A stretch of 64,000 nt of DNA from SKLM01 sp964575455 (lineage in GTDB: Bacteria; Chloroflexota; Anaerolineae; B4-G1): contig CAZNRX010000013.1 in NCBI GenBank assembly GCA_964575455.1, positions 6,394 to 70,393 of the forward strand, read 5' to 3'. The notes under the pieces are model-generated. The model was not told the DNA's origin, searched no databases, and saw only the letters and a list, made by a program, of their open reading frames with translations. The stretch's first letter is position 1. Every line of letters begins with the position of its first letter. Of the stretch, positions 17,359 to 26,232 are shown piece after piece. The translations under genes were made by a program, and so were the position numbers.

Positions 17359-20300
17359 ATGGCGCGATCGGGAGCTTCTGACGCGAAGGGACTGAGCGTG
17401 ATGAGCACAATCGAGACCCCCCGCATCCTGTTGGTGGACGACGACGATGGGGCTCGCCGCAACCTGACGCTGATCCTCGAGCGCGAGGGCTACGAGGTGG
17501 AAGCGGTGGAGACGGGCGAGGAGGCGCTGCGCAAGGCCGAGGAGCGCTTCTTCAACGTGGCTCTCCTTGACGTCATGCTGCCGGACCGGCGCGGGGATGA
17601 CCTCCTGAAGCCCCTCGGGGAGCTCCGCCCAGACATGGCGCTGGTCGTCGTGACTGGCTACGCCTCCACGGAGACCGCCGTCCGCGCCCTGCAGGAGGGG
17701 GCCACCGCCTACGTCACCAAGCCCCTGGACGTGGACGAGGTTCTGGATCAGGTGCGGAAGGTCCTGGAGCGGCAGCGCCTGCTTGCGGAGAAGCGGGCAG
17801 CGCAGCGGCAGCTGCGCAGGAGTGAGGAGCGCTACCGCACGCTCTTCGAGGACCTCCCCCTGGGGCTCTATCGCACCACGGCCGATGGCCGCATCCTCCA
17901 CGCCAACCCGGCCCTGGTCGACATGCTGGGCTATCCGGATCGCCAGGCGTTGATGCACGTCAACGTGCACAGCCTCTACGTCGACCCACGGGATCGCGAG
18001 CGACAGAGGGCCCTGCTGGAGGAGGGCGTCGTGCGCGGGTTCGAGATGCAGCTTCGTCGCCACGACGGCAGCGTCATCTGGGTGCGGGATACGGTGCAGG
18101 TGGATCGCGACGTCAGGGGCCGTCCCGTCACCTACCAGGGCAGCCTGGAGGACATCACCGACCGGAAGCGGGCGGAGGCGGCGATGCGCCGCTCCCAGGA
18201 GGAGGCGGTTCGCAGCCATCGGCTCGTGCTGGCTCTCAGCAAGGCGGTCCAGGCCGTACAGCGCGCCCACACCCCCGAGGAGGTCTACGCCACCGTGGCG
18301 AAGGAGGTGAGGAAGCTCGGCTACCACGTCATCGTCTTCCGCCTGACGGATGACCGATCTCACCTGAGCGTCAGGCACACCACCTTCAGGTCGACGCTCC
18401 TGGAGAACGCGGAGCGATTGGCCGGCCTGACGGTCGAGGACTACCGGCTCTCCCTGGAGCAGGCGCCGGTTCTAGGCCGGGTTCTCGAGGAGGGGGAGAC
18501 CGTGTTCAGCGAGCCGGTCTCCGAGCTCATGGATGGCGGCCTGCCCGAGCGCGTACGGCCCCTGGCAGGGCGGATCGCGTCGCTGCTGGGGTTGAAGCAG
18601 GCGATCACGGCGCGCCTCATGCTGGGTGGGCAGGCCCATGGCCTCTTGATGGTCAGCGGCGCTGGCCTGACGCGGACGGACGTGCCAGCCATCACGGCCT
18701 TCGCCAACCAGATAGCCATCTCCCTCGAGAACGCGCGGGCGCAGCAGGCGCTGCGGGAGAGGGAACAGCTGCTGAGCAACGTCTTCGAGTCTATGCAGGA
18801 GGGCGTCCTCGTGCTGGATAGCGATTTTCGCTACACCTACTGGAACAGCGGCATGGAGAGGATCTCAGGCCTCCCGCGGGAGGAGGTCCTGGGATGCGTG
18901 CCGTGGGAGCGATTCTCGTTCCTGGCGGGCGCGGTCGAGGAGGGCATGAAGGGCGCGATGGGCGGGCAGGTGTCGCGTGGCATCGAGCTGGCCTACGACC
19001 TGTCCGAGGGACACGAGGGCTGGACGAAGGAGAGCTACTTCCCCCTCAGAGATCGCGACGAGAACACCGTGGGCGTGGTTGGCCTGATCGAGGATATCAC
19101 CGAGCGAAAGCGGGCGGAGGATGCCCTGGAGCACCAGCTCGGGCGTCTCAGCCTGCTCAACGAGATCGCCCGCGCCATGACGGCCCGGCACGATCTGCAC
19201 AGCATCCTGAGCGTGGTGGCGCAGCGCCTGGAGGAGGCGTTCACCGACCTGGCCTCCGTCTGGCTCCGGGAGGGCGACAGCGACGTCTTCACGCTGGCCT
19301 CCACCGGGGATTGGGGCGCGCAGGCCGTGGAGGCGACTGGCCTGCTCCAGCAGCTGAAGCTTCCCCCCGACGTGGCCCAGCCGCTGATGGGGGGCGAGTC
19401 GCACTACCTGGCCGACCTGAGCCAGCTTGATGCGCCAGTCTTCAAACCTCTCGTGGAGCAGCTCGACGTGCGCTCGGCGGTGATCTCCCCCCTGACCGTT
19501 GGGAGCGCGCTGCTGGGCGTGATCGTCAGCGCGCGGCGCCAGCCGGACGCTTTCAGCGTCGCCGAACGGGACTTCATGGTCCAGCTGGCCATCCACGTGG
19601 GGCTGGCCGTGCGCCAGGTGCAGCTCTATCAGGACCTGCAGGAGGCCTACGAGGATGTGCGTCAGACCCAGCGGGCCATGATGCGGCAGGGCCGGCTGCG
19701 GGCGCTGGGCCAGATGGCCTCCGGCATCGCCCACGACATCAACAACGCCATCTCGCCCGTGCCCCTCTACACCGCGATCATCCAGCGGGAGGCGGATCTG
19801 AGCGAGCAGACCCGCGCTCACCTGGCCACCATCGACATGGCGATCCGCGACGTGGAGGAGACCGTCACGCGCATGCGCCAGTTCTACCGCCGCTCGGAGC
19901 GGGAGGAGGACCTGCAGCCGGTCGACCTGAACCGGGCGGCGGCCGAGGCGATTGAGCTGACCAGCCCGCGCTGGCGCGACGTGCCCCAGAGAGGCGGGAT
20001 CACCATCGACCTGCACACGGACTTCCAGGAGGACCTGCCGCCCGTGATGGGGAACGAGGGGGAGATCCGCCAGGCGGTGACCAACCTGATCCTCAACGCC
20101 GTGGACGCCATGCCGGAGGGCGGGACGATGACCGTGCGCACGCGCGAGGGTGGGGAGCTCCCCGCCGTCGTCCTGGAGGTGCGCGACACCGGCGTGGGCA
20201 TGGACGAGGAGACCCAGAGGCGCTGCCTGGAGCCCTTCTTCTCCACCAAGGGCGAGCGTGGGAGCGGCATGGGGCTGGCCACGGTCTACGGCACCATGCA

Positions 20301-20814
20301 GCGGCACGAGGGCGACGTGCAGGTGGAGAGCGCGCTTGGGGAGGGGACGACCATGCGGCTGCTGTTCCCCGTGCGCCAGGTGGCCGAGGGGGACACGGCT
20401 GAGGAGCCGCTCCAACCGGCGGGGCCGCTCTCCATCCTCTGCGTCGACGACGAGGCGGCACTGCGCGAGGCGCTGAAGGAGGCGTTGGAGGACGAGGGGC
20501 ACGCGGTGGAGCTGGCCGACGACGGGCGCTCCGGGCTGGAGCGCTTCCGGGCGGCGCGCGAGCAGGGCGAGCCGTTCGACGTGGTGATCACGGACCTGGG
20601 CATGCCGGAGGTGAGCGGGCGCCAGGTGGCGCGCACGGTGAAGACGGAGGCGCCCGGGACGCCCGTGATCCTGCTGACCGGCTGGGGGCGGCAGCTGAGC
20701 GCGGAGAACGATGTGCCGGCCGCCGTCGACCTGATGCTGGGCAAGCCCCCCACCATCGAGATGCTCAACCGCGCGCTAGCGCGCGTCACCTCCGCCCACG
20801 AGTCGTCGTCGTAG
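17359..20814 (+). CDS. Hybrid sensor histidine kinase with N- and C-terminal receiver domains
   Basis: 1,151 residues, soluble. Order: receiver (about 20-135; LLVDDDDG, LLDVMLP, VTKPLD), PAS (165-275, ending EDITDRKRAE), GAF (290-460), PAS (475-595, ending EDITERKRAE), GAF (600-750), HisKA with His792 in ASGIAHDINN, HATPase (900-1010; NLILNAVDA, DTGVGMD, GSGMGLA), C-terminal receiver (1030-1145; CVDDEAA, VITDLGMP, LGKPP). It probably integrates cytosolic signals and passes phosphate on. An alternative start is ATG 17401 (MSTIETPR), 14 codons in. It ends just before a hairpin repeat and converges on the LysE-type gene. Confidence 0.92.
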   Translation: MARSGASDAKGLSVMSTIETPRILLVDDDDGARRNLTLILEREGYEVEAVETGEEALRKAEERFFNVALLDVMLPDRRGDDLLKPLGELRPDMALVVVTGYASTETAVRALQEGATAYVTKPLDVDEVLDQVRKVLERQRLLAEKRAAQRQLRRSEERYRTLFEDLPLGLYRTTADGRILHANPALVDMLGYPDRQALMHVNVHSLYVDPRDRERQRALLEEGVVRGFEMQLRRHDGSVIWVRDTVQVDRDVRGRPVTYQGSLEDITDRKRAEAAMRRSQEEAVRSHRLVLALSKAVQAVQRAHTPEEVYATVAKEVRKLGYHVIVFRLTDDRSHLSVRHTTFRSTLLENAERLAGLTVEDYRLSLEQAPVLGRVLEEGETVFSEPVSELMDGGLPERVRPLAGRIASLLGLKQAITARLMLGGQAHGLLMVSGAGLTRTDVPAITAFANQIAISLENARAQQALREREQLLSNVFESMQEGVLVLDSDFRYTYWNSGMERISGLPREEVLGCVPWERFSFLAGAVEEGMKGAMGGQVSRGIELAYDLSEGHEGWTKESYFPLRDRDENTVGVVGLIEDITERKRAEDALEHQLGRLSLLNEIARAMTARHDLHSILSVVAQRLEEAFTDLASVWLREGDSDVFTLASTGDWGAQAVEATGLLQQLKLPPDVAQPLMGGESHYLADLSQLDAPVFKPLVEQLDVRSAVISPLTVGSALLGVIVSARRQPDAFSVAERDFMVQLAIHVGLAVRQVQLYQDLQEAYEDVRQTQRAMMRQGRLRALGQMASGIAHDINNAISPVPLYTAIIQREADLSEQTRAHLATIDMAIRDVEETVTRMRQFYRRSEREEDLQPVDLNRAAAEAIELTSPRWRDVPQRGGITIDLHTDFQEDLPPVMGNEGEIRQAVTNLILNAVDAMPEGGTMTVRTREGGELPAVVLEVRDTGVGMDEETQRRCLEPFFSTKGERGSGMGLATVYGTMQRHEGDVQVESALGEGTTMRLLFPVRQVAEGDTAEEPLQPAGPLSILCVDDEAALREALKEALEDEGHAVELADDGRSGLERFRAAREQGEPFDVVITDLGMPEVSGRQVARTVKTEAPGTPVILLTGWGRQLSAENDVPAAVDLMLGKPPTIEMLNRALARVTSAHESSS

Positions 20815-20898
20815 GGCAGGTTTCCATACCTGCCGGGTGGTGAGGCGGTTCTGACGCCGGACCCAATTCGCTCGACCCGGATCGCCAGGTCGGGGGCG
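20815..20898. repeat. Two hairpin repeats between convergent genes
   Basis: GGCAGGT..ACCTGCC (20815-20834) begins at the stop codon of the hybrid kinase and matches the copy at 6991. A second, weaker hairpin of the GATCGCCAG type spans 20873-20898. The position between convergent genes suits a bidirectional terminator; no T-tracts are seen. Confidence 0.8.
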
Positions 20899-20930
20899 GG
20901 GGTCTGCCGATCCCTCGTGAGCCGATCCTC

Positions 20931-21551
20931 TCACCCCAGAAGCGTGAGCGCCCCATCCACCACGAACCGTCCCCCGAACACCATCAGGCACGCGCCGCAG
21001 ACCAGAAACACACCCCGCTGGAACCGCGCCCCGAACACCTGCCCACCCTTGAACGATAGCGCCGACAGCGCGGTGTCCCACACCAGATCGCACGCCCAGT
21101 GGGCCAGCGCGAAGGCCAGGAAGCCCCACACCCCAAAGCGGACCGAGCGCGCGATCAGCGCCGCGCCCACCGTGGCCCACCAGACCAGGAAGTACGGGTT
21201 CCCCGCGCTGAGCAGGATGCCGGCCACCAGCGGCGTGTGCGCCGAGCTTGTCTGCTGGACCGGGCCCCGCCGCAGGCTGCGCAGCATGTCGAACCCCATC
21301 CAAAGCAGGAAGAGCCCGCCCACCAGGGCGATGGCGGCGCTCGTGTGCGGCAGCTCCAGCAGGCGGCCCACGCCGTAGAAGACCGCGACCATCAGGGGCA
21401 GCTCCACGATGCCGTGGCCGATGGCCACCAGGGCGCCCGCGTGCGGGGACTCGCTCCCTTTCCCCACCACGACGGAGGTGACGGGCCCGGGGGCCATGAC
21501 GCCCGAAAGGGAGATGGCGACGGCCTGAAGAAGAAAGGCTGGAAATGACAT
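20931..21551 (-). CDS. LysE/RhtB-family amino-acid exporter
   Basis: 206-residue protein with six hydrophobic segments and the LysE-family N-terminus (VAISLSGVMAPGPVTSVVVGKG). The sequence GILLSAGNPYFLVWWATVG carries the conserved N-P of the fourth segment. It probably exports amino acids or similar small polar metabolites in exchange for protons. It stands alone on the minus strand, next to an amino-acid catabolic island on the plus strand, so overflow export is a plausible role. Substrate unknown. Confidence 0.88.
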   Translation of the reverse strand: MSFPAFLLQAVAISLSGVMAPGPVTSVVVGKGSESPHAGALVAIGHGIVELPLMVAVFYGVGRLLELPHTSAAIALVGGLFLLWMGFDMLRSLRRGPVQQTSSAHTPLVAGILLSAGNPYFLVWWATVGAALIARSVRFGVWGFLAFALAHWACDLVWDTALSALSFKGGQVFGARFQRGVFLVCGACLMVFGGRFVVDGALTLLG

Positions 21552-21617
21552 AGCGTGCTCGCTGTAGGGTATTGTACCATGGGTTGGGGGTAAGTCGAGG
21601 GGGTGCCCCCTCCCTAA

Positions 21618-21770
21618 CAGGGCAATCGCATTTGACCAGAATTCCGAAGTTTCGGCCGAGTATTCGTCCCGAGCGTTGCGCGCATTCTGGGCGGGATGCC
21701 TTTAGAAGCAGGCTATCCTGCAAACTTCGGAATTCCAAGCGTTCTCTCCTTTCCATATGCGATTGCCCTG
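21618..21770. mobile_element. MITE-like element with CAGGGCAATCGCAT inverted ends
   Basis: 153 bp bounded by a perfect 14-bp inverted repeat (21618-21631 and 21757-21770). A second nested inverted match, GAATTCCGAAGTTT (about 21639-21653) against AAACTTCGGAATTC (about 21722-21735), is offset by an indel. There is no ORF inside and no clear target duplication. It looks like a deleted insertion sequence reduced to its ends. It lies 18 bp upstream of the IclR promoter. Confidence 0.6.
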
Positions 21771-21788
21771 CAAGGCACCGAAACCCCC

Positions 21789-21817
21789 TTGACACACGCC
21801 CCATTATCTGATATACT
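21789..21817 (+). promoter_or_regulatory. Sigma70 promoter of the first IclR gene
   Basis: -35 TTGACA (21789-21794), 17-bp spacer, -10 TATACT (21812-21817). Near-consensus. The transcription start would fall near 21824. Confidence 0.8.
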
Positions 21818-21831
21818 GAGTTTTACTAGAG

Positions 21832-21844
21832 GAAACACGGTTTC
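21832..21844. promoter_or_regulatory. Candidate IclR operator GAAAC-ACG-GTTTC
   Basis: A 5-bp inverted repeat around a 3-nt centre, 15 bp after the -10 box. The second IclR gene in this window has GAAAC-TC-GTTTC at the matching place (51700-51713). IclR-family proteins bind such A/T-edged palindromes, so autoregulation is likely but inferred. Confidence 0.55.
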
Positions 21845-21968
21845 GTAAAGCAAAACTCACTATCCGCTTTCTGTCCTTCCTGTCCCAACCGTGGGGTCGG
21901 GTTCGAAAGCCCAGACCCGCTGATCGCGTCTTCTGATTGATACCGCATGCGTCCATGGTCGGCTTCCG

Positions 21969-22748
21969 ATGGCCAAAGACAAGTATCACATCGCAGCCCT
22001 GGAGCGAGGTCTGAGCGTCCTTGAGGCGTTCTCCAGCAAATCATCGAGCCTGAGCATGACCGAGATCGCCCAGCAGGCCGGCCTCAACAAGAGCACTGCC
22101 TTCCGCGTCACCTACACGCTGGAGGAGCTGGGCTATCTGAAGCGCGATCCGGAGACGAAGCGCTACCGCCCCGGGCTGAAGGTGCTGCGCCTGGGCTTCA
22201 GCGCGCTCAACAGCCTGGAGATGGGGCAGGTGGCTCAGCCTTTCCTCAAGGCGCTGTCCGACCAGTGCGGTGAGACGACGAACATGACGGTCCGCGACGA
22301 GCGGGATATCGTCTACGTGGCGCGCAACAAGACCCAGCAGATCCTCAGCGTCGATCTCCACCTCGGCTCGCGCCTGCCCGTCTACTGCACGTCCATGGGC
22401 AAGGCGCAGCTCATTGACCTCACGCCTGAGGAGCTGGCTGACCTGTTGGGCGCCGAGCCGTACCCCCGGCGGGGGCCGAACACGATCACCACGCTGGACG
22501 AGCTGACGGCGGAGCTGGATCGCGTGCGGCGGCAGGGGTACGCGGTGAACGACGAGGAGCTGGTGGCGGGGCTGCGCGCGGTGGCGGCCCCGGTGCGGGG
22601 GCACACGAACCGCATTGTGGGCGCGATCAACATCTCTGTGCCCAGCGTGCGCGTCTCGGTTGGGGAGCTGGAGGAGCGTCTGGCGCCGATGGTGGTGGAG
22701 ACGAGCCAGCAGGTTTCGTTGACGTTGGGGGCTCGGGTGGCGGGGTGA
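21969..22748 (+). CDS. IclR-family transcriptional regulator
   Basis: 259 residues. N-terminal winged helix-turn-helix (ALERGLSVLEAF, SLSMTEIAQQAGLNKSTAFR) and a C-terminal IclR effector-binding domain (VYCTSMGKAQLIDL, AVAAPVRGHTNRIVGAINISVP). The SD before ATG 21969 is poor. It likely controls the downstream importer and catabolic genes and itself, through the palindrome overlapping the start of its transcript. The ligand is unknown; amino acids or their deaminated products are the likely candidates from context. Confidence 0.93.
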   Translation: MAKDKYHIAALERGLSVLEAFSSKSSSLSMTEIAQQAGLNKSTAFRVTYTLEELGYLKRDPETKRYRPGLKVLRLGFSALNSLEMGQVAQPFLKALSDQCGETTNMTVRDERDIVYVARNKTQQILSVDLHLGSRLPVYCTSMGKAQLIDLTPEELADLLGAEPYPRRGPNTITTLDELTAELDRVRRQGYAVNDEELVAGLRAVAAPVRGHTNRIVGAINISVPSVRVSVGELEERLAPMVVETSQQVSLTLGARVAG

Positions 22749-22755
22749 GGGCCAG

Positions 22756-22772
22756 GGGGGTGACACACCCCC
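22756..22772. repeat. Hairpin GGGGGTG-ACA-CACCCCC
   Basis: Perfect 7-bp stem, 7 bp after the IclR stop. Same stem as at 17272 with the complementary loop, i.e. the same element in the other orientation. A possible weak terminator between the regulator and the importer operon. Confidence 0.8.
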
Positions 22773-22915
22773 GGGAGCGTTTTGGGAGCACGTCGCGAGT
22801 TTGCGTGGAAGTGCCGAGCTAGGACGAAAGGGAGGGAGGTATGCAACCATAGGATGTCCACGTGCAAGGCCCACTTGAAACCGTGTAGCGTCTTTCTCAA
22901 AGGAGGAGGAAACCC

Positions 22916-24271
22916 ATGAAGGGCAGAAGCACCCTCAATCTGTGCGCCATAGCACTCGTTCTTGGCATGCTGGTCGTCTCTTGCGGCCCCGCGCCCACCC
23001 CCGAGGTGATCCGCGAGACCGTGGTGGTGGAGAAGGAAGTCGAGGTCGAGAAGGAGGTCGAGGTCACCAAGGAGGTCGTCGTCACGCCCACGTCGGTGCC
23101 GGTGGAGGAGATGGAGACGATCCTGATCGGCGGGTTCGGCCCGCTTTCGGCCCCCGGCTCGTATCAGTCCGGGACTCAGATGCGCCAGGCCACGGAGATG
23201 GCCGTGGATGAGATCAACGAGGCCGGCGGCATCCTGGGCAAAGAGGTGGAGCTGGTCTTCGGCGACACCGAGGGCCTGCCGGAGCGCGGCACGGCCGTCA
23301 CGGAGCGGCTGATCACCCAGAACAAGGTGGTCGGGCTCACGGGCGAGTTCCACAGCCACGTGGGTCTCACGGAGATGGAGGTGGCCCACAAGTACGGCGT
23401 GCCCACCGTCTTCGCCGAGCCTTGGGCGGACGAGATCACGGGCAGCGGCTACCCGGAGATCTTCCGCATCGCGCCGTCCATCGAGTACTACAGCAGCATC
23501 GCCGTCAACTACATGCTGGAGGTCGGCTGGGAGAAGATCGTCTTCGTGGTCGAGGACACCGACTACGGTCACCTGCAGGCCGAGGGCTGGGTGGGCCAGC
23601 TGGAGGATGCCGGCGTCACCGACGTCGAGGTGATCTACGCCGACCCCGCCACCGAGGACTTCACCCCCATCCTGCAGCGCATTCAGCAGGATCCCCCGGA
23701 CATGCTGGCCGGCGTGATCACGGGCATCGGCAACAGCCGCCTGGTGCGCCAGGCCTGCGAGATCGGGCTGGCCCCCAGCGCCGAGACCGCCTACTACGCC
23801 AGCTCCGACGCCCAGTACCACGAGGACTTCTGGGAGAACGTGGGGGACTGCGGGCAGTACGTCTTCTTCACCTTCGTCGGCCTGCCCAAGACGGTCTGGA
23901 ACGAGAAGACGGAGGCCTTCGTCAGCAACTTCGAGGAGCGCTACAACCACACGCCGGGCGCCCCCTCTATGGAGGCGTACGACGCCACGTACCTGCTGCT
24001 GACCGCCATCGAGAACGCTGGCACCACCGAGTCTGGGGCCGTGATCGAGGCCCTGGAGAACATCGAGATGACCGGCGCCCTGGGCAAGCTCTGGTTCGAG
24101 TACACGTCCGACAACCCGGTGCCGGAGGATGAGCCGGATTGGAAGTGGCACCAATGGCTCACGCCCAGCGTCTACATCATCCAGTACACGGAGGTGGGAC
24201 AGACGCTTGAGGAGGCTCCCGTCGTCTTCCCGCCGGAGGTCGCGACCGGGTCGCTCTATACGTCACCGTAG
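22916..24271 (+). CDS. Branched-chain-type amino-acid ABC transporter, substrate-binding lipoprotein
   Basis: 451 residues from ATG 22916 (SD GGAGGAGG, 7 nt). Lipoprotein signal with lipobox VVSC (Cys near residue 23), then an acidic/Lys coiled linker made of repeated VxVEKEVEV units, then a Peripla_BP_6 domain (IGGFGPLSAPGSYQSGTQM, AVDEINEAGGILGKEVELV, GLTGEFHSHVG). It captures an amino acid or related ligand outside the membrane for LivHM. It heads a five-gene transport operon. The ligand is not defined by sequence; the downstream genes suggest lysine, proline-type or other amino acids. Confidence 0.92.
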   Translation: MKGRSTLNLCAIALVLGMLVVSCGPAPTPEVIRETVVVEKEVEVEKEVEVTKEVVVTPTSVPVEEMETILIGGFGPLSAPGSYQSGTQMRQATEMAVDEINEAGGILGKEVELVFGDTEGLPERGTAVTERLITQNKVVGLTGEFHSHVGLTEMEVAHKYGVPTVFAEPWADEITGSGYPEIFRIAPSIEYYSSIAVNYMLEVGWEKIVFVVEDTDYGHLQAEGWVGQLEDAGVTDVEVIYADPATEDFTPILQRIQQDPPDMLAGVITGIGNSRLVRQACEIGLAPSAETAYYASSDAQYHEDFWENVGDCGQYVFFTFVGLPKTVWNEKTEAFVSNFEERYNHTPGAPSMEAYDATYLLLTAIENAGTTESGAVIEALENIEMTGALGKLWFEYTSDNPVPEDEPDWKWHQWLTPSVYIIQYTEVGQTLEEAPVVFPPEVATGSLYTSP

Positions 24272-24282
24272 CCTGGCCTAGC

Positions 24283-24316
24283 GAGGTGGGTCCCTCCCCC
24301 TGGGGGGGACCTACCC
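24283..24316 (+). other. GC-rich hairpin between binding-protein and permease genes
   Basis: GGTGGGTCCCTCCCCC pairs with GGGGGGGACCTACCC around a very short loop. In ABC operons, hairpins at this place often raise the amount of binding-protein mRNA relative to permease mRNA. Position and fold are seen; function is inferred. Confidence 0.55.
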
Positions 24317-24343
24317 GCTTCCCACAGCGTGGAGGGGGCTTCC

Positions 24344-25237
24344 ATGGACTTTTTTCTATCTGTGAGCACGACCGGGCTGATCATGGGGATCATCTACGCC
24401 CTGATGGCCCTCGGTCTGACCCTGATCTACTCCATCCTGGGCATCGTCAACTTCGCCCACGGTGAGTTCTATATGATGGGCGGCTACGCGGCCTATCTGA
24501 TCCTCAGCTCCCTGACCGGCCTTCACCCCCTGCTGGTGGTGCCCCTGGCCGGGCTGGTGGGAGCTCTGTTCGGCCTGTTGTTCGAGGTGCTCTTCCTGCG
24601 CCCGATCCACCAGGACCGCATCGACCGTCCCGACGAGTACGCCATTCTGGTCACGTTTGGGCTCTCCTTCTTCCTCATCAACCTGACGCTGGCCGTCATC
24701 GGCCCCTATCCCCACCGGCCGCCTTCTTTCTTCCACGGCACGGTGGACATGGGCCTGGTGAACGTTAGCGCCGACCGGCTCACGGCCAGCGCCCTCTCGC
24801 TGCTCCTGCTGGGGGGGCTGTTGCTGATCATCAACAAGACCTGGATCGGCAAGGCGCTGCGCGCGGTCAGCCAGGATAAGCAGGCCGCCGCTGTGGTGGG
24901 CATCGACTCGCTCCGCATGAACTCCATCGCCTTCGCCGTCGGGGCCGGCCTGGCCTCGATTGCAGGCGCTCTCTTGGCCCCCAGCTTCTCAATCAGCCCC
25001 GACGTCGGCGCCCAGCCCTCCATCCGCTCGTACGTGATCATCGTGTTGGGCGGGATGGGCTCCATCAAGGGCAGCATCTTCGGCGGCATCATCATCGGCT
25101 TGGTGGAGGCCCTGGCCGCGAGCTACTTCCCCGACCCCAGCCGTGGGCTCAGATACAAGACCGCCTTTGGCCTGATCATCTTCATGCTGGTGCTGCTCTT
25201 CAGGCCGACCGGGCTTTTCGGGAGGGAGGAAGAATGA
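24344..25237 (+). CDS. livH: Branched-chain-type amino-acid ABC transporter permease LivH
   Basis: 297 residues. Start set at ATG 24344 because GGAGG lies 8 nt upstream; a GTG at 24329 would place the SD inside the gene. A multi-spanning inner-membrane permease with LivH marks LTLIYSILGIVNFAHGEFYMMG and IDSLRMNSIAFAVGAGLASIAG. The stop overlaps the LivM start by 4 nt. With LivM it forms the channel. Confidence 0.93.
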   Translation: MDFFLSVSTTGLIMGIIYALMALGLTLIYSILGIVNFAHGEFYMMGGYAAYLILSSLTGLHPLLVVPLAGLVGALFGLLFEVLFLRPIHQDRIDRPDEYAILVTFGLSFFLINLTLAVIGPYPHRPPSFFHGTVDMGLVNVSADRLTASALSLLLLGGLLLIINKTWIGKALRAVSQDKQAAAVVGIDSLRMNSIAFAVGAGLASIAGALLAPSFSISPDVGAQPSIRSYVIIVLGGMGSIKGSIFGGIIIGLVEALAASYFPDPSRGLRYKTAFGLIIFMLVLLFRPTGLFGREEE

Positions 25238-26232
25238 CCCGCGATTCCATAGTCGGTGGTTGGTCCAGGGAGCACCTCCAGTGGGTGGTCGCCGCGGTCG
25301 TGCTGATCGTGGCGCTCCTGGTCCCCACCTTTCTGCAGACGTACTGGCTGCACGTCGTGATCATCGCCTATTTCTACGCCATCCTCTCCTCGAGCTGGTC
25401 CCTGCTGGCCGGCTACGCGGGGCAGTTCTCGTTCGGCCACGTGGCGTTCGCGGCCATCGGCGCCTATACCGCCGGCATGCTGGGCAAGCATCTGGGCTGG
25501 CCCCCCGTGGTTGGGATCGCCCTGGGCGTGGTGGTGGCCGGGCTGATCGGCGTGGGCATCGGGGCGCTGGTGCTGCGCTTCCAGCCGGCCTACCTGGCGT
25601 TGTTCACCATCGCCTTCTCCGAGATCATGCGGCTGCTCATCCGCGGCGAGACGCAGCTCACGCGCGGCGACCACGGCCTACACATGGAGCCGCTGCTCGG
25701 CGCGGAGGTGATCTCGCGCGTGCCCTACTACTACATCATGTTGGCCATTCTGGTGGGCTGTCTGGGCTTGATGTACTGGCTGGTCCGCTCCCGGATCGGT
25801 ATGTTCCTGCGCGCCATTCGAGAGGACGAGCAGGCGGCCGCCGCGCGCGGGGTCGACGTGGTCCGCTACAAGGTGATGGCGTTTGCCATTACCAGCATGA
25901 TCGCCGGGCTGGCCGGCGCCTTCCGCGGCCACTACGTGACCATCATCAGCCCCAACATGATGGTGCTCTCGCAGATGGGCCTGGTGATGGCCATGGCCAT
26001 CATCGGCGGCGTGGAGAACCTGATCGCCGCCGCCATCGGCGGCATTCTCATCCAGGTGAGCCTGGAGCTCTTGCGCGAGTTTGGGTCCTGGCGCCTGGTG
26101 ATCTTCGGGGCGCTGCTGATGATCATTCTCCGCTTCGCCCGCAACGGCCTGTTGGCGCCCCTCTTCCGCACGCTCTTCGGGATGGGGCCGCGGGCGGAGT
26201 TGCGAGAGGAGGCTACAGCTGATGGAGCTTGA
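25234..26232 (+). CDS. livM: Branched-chain-type amino-acid ABC transporter permease LivM
   Basis: 332 residues, about nine hydrophobic segments. LivM marks are LLAGYAGQFSFGHVAFAAIGAY and GVDVVRYKVMAFAITSMIAGLAG. It overlaps livH by 4 nt at its start and livG by 11 nt at its end, so translation is coupled. Second half of the permease dimer. Confidence 0.93.
   Translation: MTRDSIVGGWSREHLQWVVAAVVLIVALLVPTFLQTYWLHVVIIAYFYAILSSSWSLLAGYAGQFSFGHVAFAAIGAYTAGMLGKHLGWPPVVGIALGVVVAGLIGVGIGALVLRFQPAYLALFTIAFSEIMRLLIRGETQLTRGDHGLHMEPLLGAEVISRVPYYYIMLAILVGCLGLMYWLVRSRIGMFLRAIREDEQAAAARGVDVVRYKVMAFAITSMIAGLAGAFRGHYVTIISPNMMVLSQMGLVMAMAIIGGVENLIAAAIGGILIQVSLELLREFGSWRLVIFGALLMIILRFARNGLLAPLFRTLFGMGPRAELREEATADGA

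Larger units (their letters stand above)
21552..21968. other. Non-coding region upstream of the first IclR gene
   Basis: 417 bp without a gene. It holds a MITE-like inverted-repeat element (21618-21770), then a textbook promoter (21789-21817), a candidate operator (21832-21844) and about 120 nt of leader before the IclR start. Confidence 0.8.
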
